Assembly: GCF_020042665.1 (NCBI RefSeq)
Contig: NZ_CP083376.1
Span: 1,276,001 to 1,340,000 of the forward strand
DNA from: Pseudoxanthomonas sp. X-1
Lineage (GTDB): Bacteria > Pseudomonadota > Gammaproteobacteria > Xanthomonadales > Xanthomonadaceae
DNA: 64,000 nt
Direction: 5' to 3'
This document shows, in pieces, positions 25,499 through 34,567 of the stretch. How positions within the stretch are numbered: the first letter of the stretch is position 1; each line of letters opens with the position of its first letter. A model generated the notes under the pieces. The model was not told where the DNA came from, made no database searches, and saw only the letters and a list, made by a program, of their open reading frames with translations. A program made the position numbers and the translations under genes.

Positions 25499-27934
25499 TC
25501 AGAAGGTGAAGCGCACCCGCCCGTAGTAGTACGCGCCGTTGCTGCCGATCGGCGAGAGCACGTCGTAGGGCAGGTTGCCGAAGTAGGCGATATCCGGGAT
25601 CGAGCGATCCGGATACTGGTCGAGCAGGTTCTGCCCGCCCAGGGCGATGCTCCACTGCGGCGTGATGCGGTATTCGACTTCCGCGTCGAGCTGGTACTCG
25701 GCGCTGTAGGTCTGGCGCGGGACGAAGCCGTCGCCGAAGTCGAACACGCGCGTGGCCTTGCCGTAACGGCTCAGGCGCGAGGTCAGCGACCACGTGTCGT
25801 CGTTCCAGCTGGCTGCCAGGGCGGCGCGCGTGCGCGGCGTGGCCTCGGTCAGCGTGTTGCTCTCCTCCACGCCGAACAGCACGTAGTCGGGGTCCAGCGC
25901 GAGCAGCTGGCCCGGGGTGGCGACCAGGTGCTTCAACTCGGTCTTGGCGTAGCTCCAGGTGCCGGTCAGCAGCAGCTGGCCATCGCCGACGGACTGGCGC
26001 CAGTTGCTGACCAGTTCCGCGCCGCGGGTGCGGGTGTCGGCGGCGTTGACGAAGAAGCTGGCGCTCTGCACGCCGCCCACGCCGAAGCGGTCCTGCACGA
26101 AGTCGGTCAGCGCATCGCCGGTGATGTCCTCGGACAGCGCGACGCGGTCGTCGATGTCGATCTGGAAGAAGTCCAGCGACACGTCGAACTGGCTGCCGAT
26201 GCGGCTGGTGAAGCCCAGGCTGACGTTGTGCGACTTCTCCGGCTTGAGCGGCTGGGCGCCCAGCGCCTGGGCGATGGGGTTGTTGACCGAAAGCAGCCGG
26301 CCCTGCACGAGGCGGCCGGAGGCGTCGTAGCCGGTGGAGGTGGCCTCGTAGCCGATCTGGCTCAGCGAGGGCGCGCGGAAGTTGTTGGACACCGCCGCGC
26401 GCACGGCGAAGGCGGGCACGAACTCGTAGCGCGCGGCCAGCTTGCCGGTCCACTGGCCGCCGAAGTCCTGGTAGTGCTCGTAGCGTCCGGCGATGTCGGT
26501 GGAGAAGTGCTCGCCGAACTGGCTGGACAGCGAGGCATAGGCGCTGGCGACGTTGCGCGACAGGTCGGCCACGTCCTGCGGGGTCAGGCCGCCGCCGGCC
26601 TGCGAGCCGGTCGGGCGGTCGGTGTAGGGGCCGGCCGCGTAGCTGGCCGGGTCGCCGGCGCCGGTCTCGTAGCGCTCGCGGCGGAACTCCACGCCCGTGC
26701 CGAGCGTATGCGTGGCCGTGCCGGCCTCGAACACCCGGCTCAGGTCCAGGTTGGCCACGGTCTGGTCGAAGGCGTAGTCGCCGGTCTTGAAGCGCGTGGG
26801 GCTGCCCGGGCCGAGCGAGGCGTTGAGCGAATCCTTCAGCCGGTAGGTGAAGTCGTTGTGCCCGTAGTCCAGGCTGGCATCGTAGGCCCATGCGCCCCAC
26901 TGGCCGCGCGCGCCGGCCACGGCCTGCGCGTCGCGGTTCTCGCCCAGCGACACCGGCCGGTAGCCGCGCGGGTAGACCTGCTTCCAGTTGGCCACGCCGT
27001 CGGGATAGCGGAAGTAGTTGGCGCCCTGCGTGTCACGCTGGTTGAAGGTGCCGAAGGCGTAGAACTCCGAGGTGGCGCCGAACGGCACCGCCGCGTTGAT
27101 CCAGGCGTTGAGGTCCTTGGACTTGCCGTCGCCCAGCACGTAGTTGCGCTTGCCGGCCAGGGCCAGGTTGTCCGGCGTCTGGTCCTCGAAGAAGGGAATC
27201 TGGTCGAAGCCGGCGCGGTTGGTGCCTTCGCGGTTCTTCAGCTCCACGCCCAGCTTGAAGAAGCCGTCCTCGCCGATGCGGTCGCCGACCTTGGCGCTGA
27301 AGAAGCTGGTCTGGCCGTCGGTGATCTCGCGGTGGATCGGTGCGACATCGGTGTGGTTGGCGCCGAAGCTGGCCTCGATCGCACCGGCGTCCGGATCATC
27401 GTCCAGGATCACGTTGATCACCCCGGCCACCGCGTCCGAGCCGTACTGCGCGCCGGCACCGTCGCGCAGCACCTCGATGCGCTTGATCGCGCTGATCGGG
27501 ATGGCATTGAAATCCACCGGCGTGGTGCCCTTGCCGATCTTGCTGTCGGTGTTGACCAGGGCCGAGGTGTGGCGACGCTTGCCGTTGACCAGCACCAGCA
27601 CCTGGTCGGGCGAGAGCCCGCGCAGCTGCGCGGCGCGCACGTGGTCGGCGCCGCCGGAGTTGGACTGGCGCGGGAAGTTGAAGGAGGGCAGCAGCGCCTG
27701 CAGTGCGCTGCCCAGCTCGCCATTGACCACGCCGGCCTTGCGGATGTCCTCGGCGGTGAGCACGTCCACCGGCGCGGTGGATTCGAGCACCGTGCGGTTG
27801 CTGGCGCGGGTGCCGGTGACGATCACCGTGTCCAGGTTGGTGGCGGTGGCCGGCGTGGCGTCCTGGGCGAAGGCGGGGGCCGCCAGGGCCAGGGCGATGG
27901 CCAGGCTCAGCGGCCTGACGAAGGGGGACGACAT
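25499..27934 (-). CDS. TonB-dependent outer membrane receptor
   Basis: This 811-residue receptor has a cleavable signal peptide (cut after APAFAQ), a TonB-box-like DTVIVTG, a plug domain ending in RIEVLRDGAGAQYGSDAVAG, and a 22-strand-type barrel that ends at the C-terminal Phe (RVRFTF). It should import an iron chelate, vitamin or sugar oligomer across the outer membrane with TonB-ExbBD energy; the ligand cannot be told from sequence. ATG 27934 is supported by a strong AGGAGAG about eight bases upstream. The gene is transcribed alone. A palindrome at 28044-28053 lies in the probable promoter zone. Confidence 0.92.
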   Translation of the reverse strand: MSSPFVRPLSLAIALALAAPAFAQDATPATATNLDTVIVTGTRASNRTVLESTAPVDVLTAEDIRKAGVVNGELGSALQALLPSFNFPRQSNSGGADHVRAAQLRGLSPDQVLVLVNGKRRHTSALVNTDSKIGKGTTPVDFNAIPISAIKRIEVLRDGAGAQYGSDAVAGVINVILDDDPDAGAIEASFGANHTDVAPIHREITDGQTSFFSAKVGDRIGEDGFFKLGVELKNREGTNRAGFDQIPFFEDQTPDNLALAGKRNYVLGDGKSKDLNAWINAAVPFGATSEFYAFGTFNQRDTQGANYFRYPDGVANWKQVYPRGYRPVSLGENRDAQAVAGARGQWGAWAYDASLDYGHNDFTYRLKDSLNASLGPGSPTRFKTGDYAFDQTVANLDLSRVFEAGTATHTLGTGVEFRRERYETGAGDPASYAAGPYTDRPTGSQAGGGLTPQDVADLSRNVASAYASLSSQFGEHFSTDIAGRYEHYQDFGGQWTGKLAARYEFVPAFAVRAAVSNNFRAPSLSQIGYEATSTGYDASGRLVQGRLLSVNNPIAQALGAQPLKPEKSHNVSLGFTSRIGSQFDVSLDFFQIDIDDRVALSEDITGDALTDFVQDRFGVGGVQSASFFVNAADTRTRGAELVSNWRQSVGDGQLLLTGTWSYAKTELKHLVATPGQLLALDPDYVLFGVEESNTLTEATPRTRAALAASWNDDTWSLTSRLSRYGKATRVFDFGDGFVPRQTYSAEYQLDAEVEYRITPQWSIALGGQNLLDQYPDRSIPDIAYFGNLPYDVLSPIGSNGAYYYGRVRFTF

Positions 27935-28043
27935 GGCGATTCTCTCCTGAAGCGATAACGGTCGCGACCGGCCGCGCCGGCCATGGCGGCGACCGAGGTC
28001 GGCAAGGGTTGCTGCATCCATCCGGATGAAGCGATATATTAAC

Positions 28044-28053
28044 TTGACGTCAA
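28044..28053. promoter_or_regulatory. TTGACGTCAA palindrome upstream of the TonB receptor gene
   Basis: This perfect 10-bp dyad lies 110 bp upstream of the receptor ATG, in an AT-rich patch. On the minus strand, TTAATATATC follows it and could supply a -10. The position suits an operator, but no regulator gene is adjacent, and the length alone is weak evidence. Confidence 0.35.
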
Positions 28054-28083
28054 TGCGATGCGCGAGGCGTGCGTCGGTGCGGT

Positions 28084-28103
28084 CGGGCATGAGCTCATGC
28101 CCG
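28084..28103. repeat. Perfect 20-bp palindrome
   Basis: CGGGCATGAGCTCATGCCCG is fully self-complementary. It lies between the divergent TonB receptor gene (start 27934) and the DUF3574 lipoprotein gene (start 28187). It could be an operator shared by both genes, or a hairpin in the lipoprotein leader. Confidence 0.6.
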
Positions 28104-28186
28104 CGGGTTATCCGGAACCGTGCCGCACCGGTCCAGGATCGTGTTCTCCTGTCGCGTTTCCTCCACTCCAATCGAGACCCTTGCCG

Positions 28187-28666
28187 ATGTCGTTGCGCGC
28201 CCCGTTGATCGCCGTTCTCCTGACCTTGAGCGCCTGCGCCAGCGTCGCGCCCAAGGCGCCCAGCACACCGGCCGCGGTCAGCGCCACGCTGCAGGGCGAT
28301 GCCGCGCGTCCGGCGCAGGCCAGTGGCTGGGTGCGCAGCGAGCTGTACTTCGGCGTGGGCGTGGAGGAAGGGCCGGGCGGTCGCCATGAGGACCAGCCGA
28401 TCAGCGAGGCGCAGTGGCGTGCTTTTCTCGACAAGGAAGTCACCGCGCGCTTCCCGGATGGCCTGACCGTGCTCGACGGCTACGGCCAGTGGCTGTTCCG
28501 CGGCGCAGCGGCGCCGGAGCGGTTGAAGACCAAGGTGCTGGTGATCCTGCACGAGGACACGCCGCAGCGCCGCGCCGACATCGAGGCCATCCGTCTGGCG
28601 TGGAAGCAGGCCACCGGCCACCAGTCGGTGCTGTGGTCGCGCCAGCCGGTGGAGGTGTCGTTCTGA
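28187..28666 (+). CDS. DUF3574 lipoprotein
   Basis: This 159-residue lipoprotein has a short signal peptide with lipobox LSAC (Cys16) followed by a Pro/Ala linker. The domain shows the DUF3574 pattern: SELYFGVGV...GRHEDQPISEAQWRAFLDKEVTARFPDGLTVLDGYGQW, with the spaced ELYFG and RFPDGLTV blocks. No function is known for the family. ATG 28187 directly precedes the signal sequence. It is divergent from the TonB receptor gene, with the two palindromes above between them. Confidence 0.85.
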   Translation: MSLRAPLIAVLLTLSACASVAPKAPSTPAAVSATLQGDAARPAQASGWVRSELYFGVGVEEGPGGRHEDQPISEAQWRAFLDKEVTARFPDGLTVLDGYGQWLFRGAAAPERLKTKVLVILHEDTPQRRADIEAIRLAWKQATGHQSVLWSRQPVEVSF

Positions 28667-28815
28667 GTCCGGCTTGATGTTGCCGCGCCCGCCTCGGTGC
28701 CGTGCCGGCATTCGGCGCTTCGGCCACTAGCCTGCGTCGCGCACCGGGGCCGGACACGGAGCCGCCGCGCAGAGGCACAATCGGATGCTCCAGGGTTCGG
28801 GAGCATTCGGCCATC

Positions 28816-30129
28816 ATGACCATCGCTGCTGCGCGTGACGTGGACGATCCGCCTCCCGGCCCGGTCACGCCGTTGCAACCCCGCTCACCGTCCGACGGAC
28901 GACCGGACGCACCACGCACGCCGATGGGCCAAACGCAGCCGGTCACGGGACGCGAGCGCCTGCATCTGCTGGATGCGCTGCGCGGATTCGCGCTCGCGGG
29001 CGTGCTGCTGGCCAATCTGCGTGAGTTCAGCCTGTTCTCGCTGATCGACGACGCGCAGCGCCAGGCGCTGCCGACCGCGGCGGTGGATCGCTGGCTCGGC
29101 CCGTTGATCGAGGCGCTGGTGGGCGGCAAGGCGATGACGCTGTTCGCGCTGCTGTTCGGCGTGGGCTTCTCCCTGCAGCTGCAGCGCGGCGGCGGCGCCG
29201 AGGCGCAGGCGCGATTCGCGCGGCGCATGGGGGTGCTGCTGGCGATCGGCCTGCTGCACGCCTACCTGCTGTGGTGGGGCGACATCCTCAGGTACTACGC
29301 CGTGCTGGGGCTGCTGCTGCTCATCTGCCGGCGCTGGTCCGCGCGGCGCCTGATCCTCGCCGGCCTGTTCGTGACCCTGCTGGCCACGCCGCTGCTGCAG
29401 CCGCTGGTCGGCGGATGGCCGGCGCGCCTGGGCGATGGCGAGGCGCTGCGCGCGCGGGCCGTCGCGGCCTTTTCCGGAAGCGACTGGCCGGCGTTGCTGC
29501 GCGCGAACTTCGCCTATGACGTGCATCTGCACGTGACCGCCTGGTCGCTGGTGTTCTTCACGCTGGGGCGGCTGTTGCTGGGGGCCGGCTTCGGCCGCGG
29601 CGGCTGGCTGCTGCGGCCTGAGGCGCATCGTCGGCAGTGGTGGTGGTTGCTGGTCGCCTGCCTGCCGGCGGGCCTGCTGCTGACCGGGTTCTATCTGGCG
29701 CTGGATGAAGGGCTGATGCCGTTCTGGATGTTCGGCCTGGAAGGCATGCCGGCGCGGATGCTGTCGCGGTTCCTGCGCAACGCCGCCTACCTGCTGACCG
29801 GGCTCGGTTATCTGTCGGCCTTCGTGCTCGTCTGGCTGCGGCCGCGCTGGCAGCGCCGCCTCGCGATGCTCGCGCCCGTCGGGCGCATGGCGTTGACGCA
29901 CTATGTCGCGCAGACCCTGGTGGGCGTCGCGCTGTTCTACGGCGTGGGGATGGGCCTGGGCCCGCGCTGGGGCATGCCGGGCATCCTGTTGGTGTTCGCG
30001 GTGCTCTACAGCCTGCAGGTCGTGGCCAGCCACTGGTGGCTGGCGCGCTACCGTTTCGGGCCGCTGGAATGGCTGTGGCGCTGCCTCACCTATGGCCGCC
30101 TGCAGCCGTGGCGGAAGGTGCCGGTGTGA
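28816..30129 (+). CDS. DUF418 family inner membrane protein (YeiB-like)
   Basis: This 437-residue polytopic membrane protein opens, after a 45-residue Pro-rich cytoplasmic tail, with the hallmark RLHLLDALRGFALAGVLLANL. It later has ALLFGVGFSLQLQR and ends in the DUF418 domain (GRMALTHYVAQTLVG...RFGPLEWLWRCLTYGRLQP). Relatives include E. coli YeiB; the acyltransferase-3-like N-terminus hints at acyl transfer, but no activity is established. ATG 28816 is chosen over the longer frame (28702), whose extra residues lack conservation. It stands as a single gene. Confidence 0.85.
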   Translation: MTIAAARDVDDPPPGPVTPLQPRSPSDGRPDAPRTPMGQTQPVTGRERLHLLDALRGFALAGVLLANLREFSLFSLIDDAQRQALPTAAVDRWLGPLIEALVGGKAMTLFALLFGVGFSLQLQRGGGAEAQARFARRMGVLLAIGLLHAYLLWWGDILRYYAVLGLLLLICRRWSARRLILAGLFVTLLATPLLQPLVGGWPARLGDGEALRARAVAAFSGSDWPALLRANFAYDVHLHVTAWSLVFFTLGRLLLGAGFGRGGWLLRPEAHRRQWWWLLVACLPAGLLLTGFYLALDEGLMPFWMFGLEGMPARMLSRFLRNAAYLLTGLGYLSAFVLVWLRPRWQRRLAMLAPVGRMALTHYVAQTLVGVALFYGVGMGLGPRWGMPGILLVFAVLYSLQVVASHWWLARYRFGPLEWLWRCLTYGRLQPWRKVPV

Positions 30130-30277
30130 GCGCCCCGGGGCCTGGCCGCACCGCTGGATGCGGAGCCGGGTTCGCGCTCAGGGCAAAGCCAGGCGGCCCT
30201 CACGCAGCCGGGACAATCGGAGGCAATGACGCGATGATGGGCGCTGACCCAACTCCCGCTCCACGCGCCCGACCGCC

Positions 30278-30760
30278 ATGCCTTCCACCGCTGTCCCTGC
30301 TCGATTCGACCTGCGCGTCGACGATCTTTCCGGCGCGCAGATCCGCGCGCTGCTCGAGTACCACCTGCGGCAGATGCACGCCAACTCGCCGCCCGGCAGC
30401 GTGTTCGCGCTGGACCTGAGCGGGCTGCAGGCGCCGGGCATGACAGTGTGGAGCGCCTGGCGCGGCGAGACGCTGGTCGCCATCGGCGCACTCAAGGACT
30501 GGGGCGAGGGCACCGGCGAGCTCAAGTCCATGCGCACCCATCCGGACCATCTGCGCCAGGGCGCGGCGGCGGCCGTGCTGGACCACATCATCCAGGAGGC
30601 GCGCGCCCGCGGCCTGCGCCGCCTGAGTCTGGAGACCGGTTCGGGCGAGGCCTTCGAACCGGCGCTGGCGCTGTACCGCAAGCGCGGTTTCAGCAGTGGG
30701 CCGGCCTTCGGCGATTACGTCGCCAGCGACTTCAACCAGTTCCTGCACCTGCCGCTTTGA
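30278..30760 (+). CDS. GNAT family N-acetyltransferase
   Basis: This 160-residue protein has the GNAT fold. The acetyl-CoA-binding motif A is ELKSMRTHPDHLRQGAAAAVLDHIIQEA, with a RxxGxA-like RQGAAA loop, followed by GLRRLSLETGSGEAFEPALALYRKRGF. It resembles the YsnE/PsiE-like small acetyltransferases that act on amino-acid-like substrates, but the substrate cannot be read from sequence. It is convergent with the following TonB-receptor gene. Confidence 0.9.
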   Translation: MPSTAVPARFDLRVDDLSGAQIRALLEYHLRQMHANSPPGSVFALDLSGLQAPGMTVWSAWRGETLVAIGALKDWGEGTGELKSMRTHPDHLRQGAAAAVLDHIIQEARARGLRRLSLETGSGEAFEPALALYRKRGFSSGPAFGDYVASDFNQFLHLPL

Positions 30761-30810
30761 AGTGTCCGTGCAGGCGGGCGAGGGCATCGCCCACCTGCAC
30801 GGGAACCCGA

Positions 30811-33800
30811 TCAGAAGTCGTAGGACACCGACAGCCGGATCGAACGCGGTGGCTGGCGGATGGTGACGGTCTGGTACAGCGGGTTGTTGGGGCTGGCGTC
30901 GGAGCTCGGCGTGGTCTGGGCGAAGGCGTAGCGCTGCAGGGCCACCTGGCTGTCCAGCAGGTTGAACACGCTGCCGGTGAAGGCCAGGCGGTGATCGGCA
31001 AAATCCGGCGTCCAGGTCACGCCCATGTCGAGCTGGGTCATCCACGGCATGCGGCCCTGCTTGCCCGGAGGCGAGGGCTCGCCATTGCAGAAGTGGTAGA
31101 CGCTGCCATAGCCCAGCGGATCGAGCTGCTGCTGACCGTAGAAGCTCAGGCAGTGGCGCGGTGTGCCCGACACGGCCGCGAAGTTGGCCGAGACCAGCCA
31201 TTCCGGCGAGAAGGTGTAATAGCCGTAGAGCTTGAGCTGATGGGTGTGGTCGTTGTTCTGCGGCCCGTTGGCGTTCTCCATGATCGTCCAGTTGTCCCAG
31301 TCGTAGCTGGTGGACGTGCCGCCCTGGCTCGCATCCGAGCGCACCTGGCCCTCGGTGTTGCCGTAGCTGCGCGAGAAGACGTAGCTGGCCTTGCCGTACC
31401 AGTTGTCGGCGACCGGATGCTCGAGCACCGCTTCCAGGCCGTAGTACTTGCGGATCAGCTTCTGCTTGAAGCCCAGGTCCTGCATGCTCATCGGGAAGTC
31501 GAAGTACGAGCCGTCGCCATCGATCATGGTGAACACGTTGGTGCGGCCCGGGTTGATCAGGTAGCAGGTGTTGAAGTTGGCCACGTCATGCCCGGCGGCG
31601 TTGGCCGCGGCGGCCACCTGCGACATCGAACAGAAATCGTCGATCGCGTTGCGCAGGTTGCGGTAGGTGCCTTTCAGGCCCCAGACCCAGGCATCGCCCA
31701 GCGTGTGCTCGAAGCCGAGGATGTACTCATCCTGGTACTCCGGTTCCAGCGTGCGCGCGGTGGCGGTCTTGGGATCGGGCGCCTGGCCGAACTGGTTGAG
31801 CGCCGAGTACTCGCCGGAGATGTCGGTCAACCCGGTCGGCGAACCGTCGGCGGCGATGCCGGAGTAGGTGTACAGGTGGGTGGTGTTGTAGAAGCCGGCG
31901 GCGACGATCAGGCCGGGGTTGAGCGGCAGGCCCAGGTAGTAGCGTCCGGCGTTGGCGTAGACCTTGAAGCTGGAATCGCCATGCACGTCCCAGGCCGCGC
32001 CCAGGCGCGGCGCCCACTGCGGCTTGGTCTGGCGGATGTAGGGCACGCCGTCGGAGTTGAAGTTGGTGAACTGATCGTTGCGCAGGCCGATGCTCAGCAG
32101 CAGGTTGTCGGCCACCTGCCACTTGTCCTCCAGGTACTGGGCCTTCTGCGAGGAGCTGATGCTGGTGATGCCGCTCCAGGTGTTGCGCTGGACGTAGTAG
32201 CCGTCGGCGCCGTTGGGAAAGCCGGCCACCGGGCCGATGCCGTGCGAGGCGTCCAGCGGCAGGCTGGGATCGTCCGCGCGCTGGTAGGACCAGACATAGC
32301 CCGGGCCCGGCGCATGACCGCCCTGGTCGATCGCCTGCGAACGGATGTTGTCGATGCCGGCGCTCAGGGTGTGGTTGCCCAGGGTCCAGCTCAGGTCCAC
32401 GCGCAGGTTGCTGGAGTGGTTGCCGCGGTCCGGTTCGCTGAGGTCGCCCTGCACCTGGTTGTTGTAGCGCGGGGTGCCGCCGTTGAGCGCCGGGTTCTGG
32501 TAGGTCCAGTTGTCCACGCGCACCAGCGTCGGGTCGTAGTTGGGCGGCTCGGCGCTGTACATCTTGGTGTCCATCTCGCCGTAGGTGGCCGAGAGGGTGA
32601 GCGTGTCCGTGAGATAGCCGGTGTAGCGGGCCACCCACATGTCGCCGCCGGTCTGGGTGTCGCCGTTGGCGTACAGGAAGCCGCTGCGCTCGAAGGCGCG
32701 GTAGTCGTAGGCGTAGACGTTGCTGGAGGAATCGAGCCGGTCGCGCACGCCGGTCAGCTCCAGCAGGTTGTCGTCGTTGATGTTCCAGTTGAGCTTGACG
32801 TAGGCGCGCGGCATCTTGCTGGTCTGGCTGATGTAGTTGCCGCCGCTGTCCAGCGTGTTGGTGGAATCGGTCCAGTCGCGCTGGAACTCGCCGGCGGCGA
32901 AGAAGAACAGCCGGTCGCGGATGATCGGGCCGCCGGCGTAGGCCGAGACGGTGTAGCTGTCGGTGCGGTTGGCGCCGTTGTAGTGGTACAGATCGCCGGC
33001 CAGCGGCGAATCCGGCAGGCCGTTGGCGTAGTGGGAGTTCTTGGCCCCGGCCCGGCCCCAGTCCGGCTGCCACAGCACCTGCGCGCCGTAGTGCCACTGG
33101 TTGGTGCCGTGCTTGCCCACCGCGTTGATCACGCCGCCGTCGGAGCGGCCGAACTGCGCGCTGTAGCCGCCGGTATAGATCTCCTGCTGGTCAATGGCGC
33201 CGTAGGGCAGGGTCAGGCCGCCCGCGGTGTTGAGCGGGTCGGTCGTGTTGAAGCCGTTGATGTAGTAAGCGTTCTCGGTCGGCGAGGAGCCGCCGAAGCT
33301 CACCAGCTCCTTGCCCGTATCGCTATGGAAACCGCCGCTGTTGGCGACCACGCCCGGCGCCAGCTTGGCGATGTCCTCGGCGTTGCGGGCCAGCGGCAGC
33401 CGCGCCAGCTGGCTGGCGGTGATGACCGTGCGCGAGTCCACCGCCGAGGCGTCGATGCTGGGCACCGCCGAGGCCGACACCTTGACCGCGCCCAGGTTGG
33501 TGGCGCCTGCCGACGCGGCGGCGGGTGCGGCGAAGGACACTTCCGAGGCCACCCCGACCTTCACCAGCACATGCGCGTCGGCGCCGACCGGCTGGCCGTC
33601 GTGGATCGCGCTGAGGGTGTACTCGCCCACTGGCAGGGCGGGGCTGCGGTACTGCCCATCGGCACCGACCTGGATCTCGCGGGTGGTGCCGGTGGCGCTC
33701 TGGATGCGGATGGTGCTGCCGGCCTCGGCCTGGCCGTACAGCGTGCCGGTGGTGGACTGGGCGAAGGCCGCCGGGCTGGCCGACAACGCCAGCCCGGCCG

Positions 33801-33837
33801 CAAGGGCGTGGAACAGCAGGGAACGGGAAAACGACAT
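30811..33837 (-). CDS. TonB-dependent receptor with carboxypeptidase-like N-terminal domain (Oar/CUT type)
   Basis: This 1008-residue outer membrane receptor starts with a signal peptide (cut after SPAAFAQ). An Ig-like carboxypeptidase-regulatory domain follows (about 28-100, GQYRSPALPVGEYTLSAIHDG), then a plug with VDSRTVITASQLARLPLARN and a large barrel ending SIRLSVSYDF. Receptors of this build in Xanthomonadaceae often import carbohydrates or peptides. ATG 33837 has GGAG about ten bases upstream. A LacI-type operator overlapping a good promoter at 34018-34046 supports sugar-responsive control. There is no transporter or hydrolase next door. Confidence 0.92.
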   Translation of the reverse strand: MSFSRSLLFHALAAGLALSASPAAFAQSTTGTLYGQAEAGSTIRIQSATGTTREIQVGADGQYRSPALPVGEYTLSAIHDGQPVGADAHVLVKVGVASEVSFAAPAAASAGATNLGAVKVSASAVPSIDASAVDSRTVITASQLARLPLARNAEDIAKLAPGVVANSGGFHSDTGKELVSFGGSSPTENAYYINGFNTTDPLNTAGGLTLPYGAIDQQEIYTGGYSAQFGRSDGGVINAVGKHGTNQWHYGAQVLWQPDWGRAGAKNSHYANGLPDSPLAGDLYHYNGANRTDSYTVSAYAGGPIIRDRLFFFAAGEFQRDWTDSTNTLDSGGNYISQTSKMPRAYVKLNWNINDDNLLELTGVRDRLDSSSNVYAYDYRAFERSGFLYANGDTQTGGDMWVARYTGYLTDTLTLSATYGEMDTKMYSAEPPNYDPTLVRVDNWTYQNPALNGGTPRYNNQVQGDLSEPDRGNHSSNLRVDLSWTLGNHTLSAGIDNIRSQAIDQGGHAPGPGYVWSYQRADDPSLPLDASHGIGPVAGFPNGADGYYVQRNTWSGITSISSSQKAQYLEDKWQVADNLLLSIGLRNDQFTNFNSDGVPYIRQTKPQWAPRLGAAWDVHGDSSFKVYANAGRYYLGLPLNPGLIVAAGFYNTTHLYTYSGIAADGSPTGLTDISGEYSALNQFGQAPDPKTATARTLEPEYQDEYILGFEHTLGDAWVWGLKGTYRNLRNAIDDFCSMSQVAAAANAAGHDVANFNTCYLINPGRTNVFTMIDGDGSYFDFPMSMQDLGFKQKLIRKYYGLEAVLEHPVADNWYGKASYVFSRSYGNTEGQVRSDASQGGTSTSYDWDNWTIMENANGPQNNDHTHQLKLYGYYTFSPEWLVSANFAAVSGTPRHCLSFYGQQQLDPLGYGSVYHFCNGEPSPPGKQGRMPWMTQLDMGVTWTPDFADHRLAFTGSVFNLLDSQVALQRYAFAQTTPSSDASPNNPLYQTVTIRQPPRSIRLSVSYDF

Positions 33838-34017
33838 GGATCGGATCTCCGGGCATGGGGTGAGCGCGCCCGCACCGGTCCGGAAGGACCAATGACAATG
33901 CGGATCGCGGATGGCAAGGCACTGGACTGCGGCCACGGCAACGCGTCCTGTGCGGACGTGGCGGAACGGGCACTGCGACTACGAGGGATCCCCTGGCGGA
34001 GCGTGTCCGCCGAGCGT

Positions 34018-34046
34018 TTTTTACCATTCTGTAATCGGTTTCACAA
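34018..34046 (-). promoter_or_regulatory. Promoter with LacI-family operator for the TonB receptor gene
   Basis: On the minus strand TTGTGA (34046-34041), a 17-bp spacer and TAAAAA (34023-34018) form a plausible sigma-70 promoter. The spacer and -35 overlap TGAAACCGATTACA (34043-34030), which fits the general LacI/GalR consensus TGnAAnCGnTTnCA at every fixed position. Repressor binding there would block RNA polymerase. The leader would be about 170 nt. Confidence 0.65.
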
Positions 34047-34285
34047 CTGCCTGACAAAACGGACAGAAGTCCCGCCCCGCCTACGTTTCAGCGCGAACTA
34101 AGGTGGTTGCGACCGAAACCTTTGGCGCGGTCTGCCGAAGCCGGTGTGCGCGGCGCGGTGGCGCGATATGCGCTGCATCAGACGGTGCTGCCGGAAGGTG
34201 GGTCGCGCGTGCTGGCCTGTCGCTTCTGCGCAGGGCTTGGCTGCATCGGGTGATGCACGTCGTGCCGCAACGCGCTGCCTGCATG

Positions 34286-34394
34286 AAAGTCCAGGGATTC
34301 CCTGTGCGCGGGGATGACGCTTTGCATCCGCAGCGCGAAGCGGCGGCAGACCTCCCATCGTCGTTCCCGCGAACGCGGGACGCCCAGCGTCTTT
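34286..34394. repeat. Paired inverted repeat, family C, copy 3
   Basis: AGTCCAGGGATTCCCTGTGC plus GCGGGGATGACG (about 34286-34319) faces ATCGTCGTTCCCGCGAACGC plus GGGACG (from 34357). The first unit is degenerate. Apart from this repeat, the TonB-receptor promoter and the poxB leader (with a 12-bp palindrome GCCCACGTGGGC at 34505-34516), nothing was recognised in 33838-34567. Confidence 0.7.
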
Positions 34395-34567
34395 CACGCG
34401 AAAGCCAATCCAGGGCCCCTCTGTGTCGATCACCAACGCGCCCCAACGCGCGCGACAGGCGGCCGCGGCGCGTGGCGCCACGCTGCAATCGAATGTCGCA
34501 CGAAGCCCACGTGGGCCTCACCACGCGCTGGCTAGCCTCAAAGACCCCACTTTCGAAGGTCATCCCC

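Noticed and set aside
24941..27958. 1005-residue plus-strand open frame over the TonB receptor
   Set aside because: Low-complexity antisense translation; the minus-strand frame has signal peptide, plug and terminal Phe of a receptor.
30448..34101. 1217-residue plus-strand open frame over the second TonB receptor
   Set aside because: Same reason: antisense to a well-supported receptor gene, with no recognisable domain.
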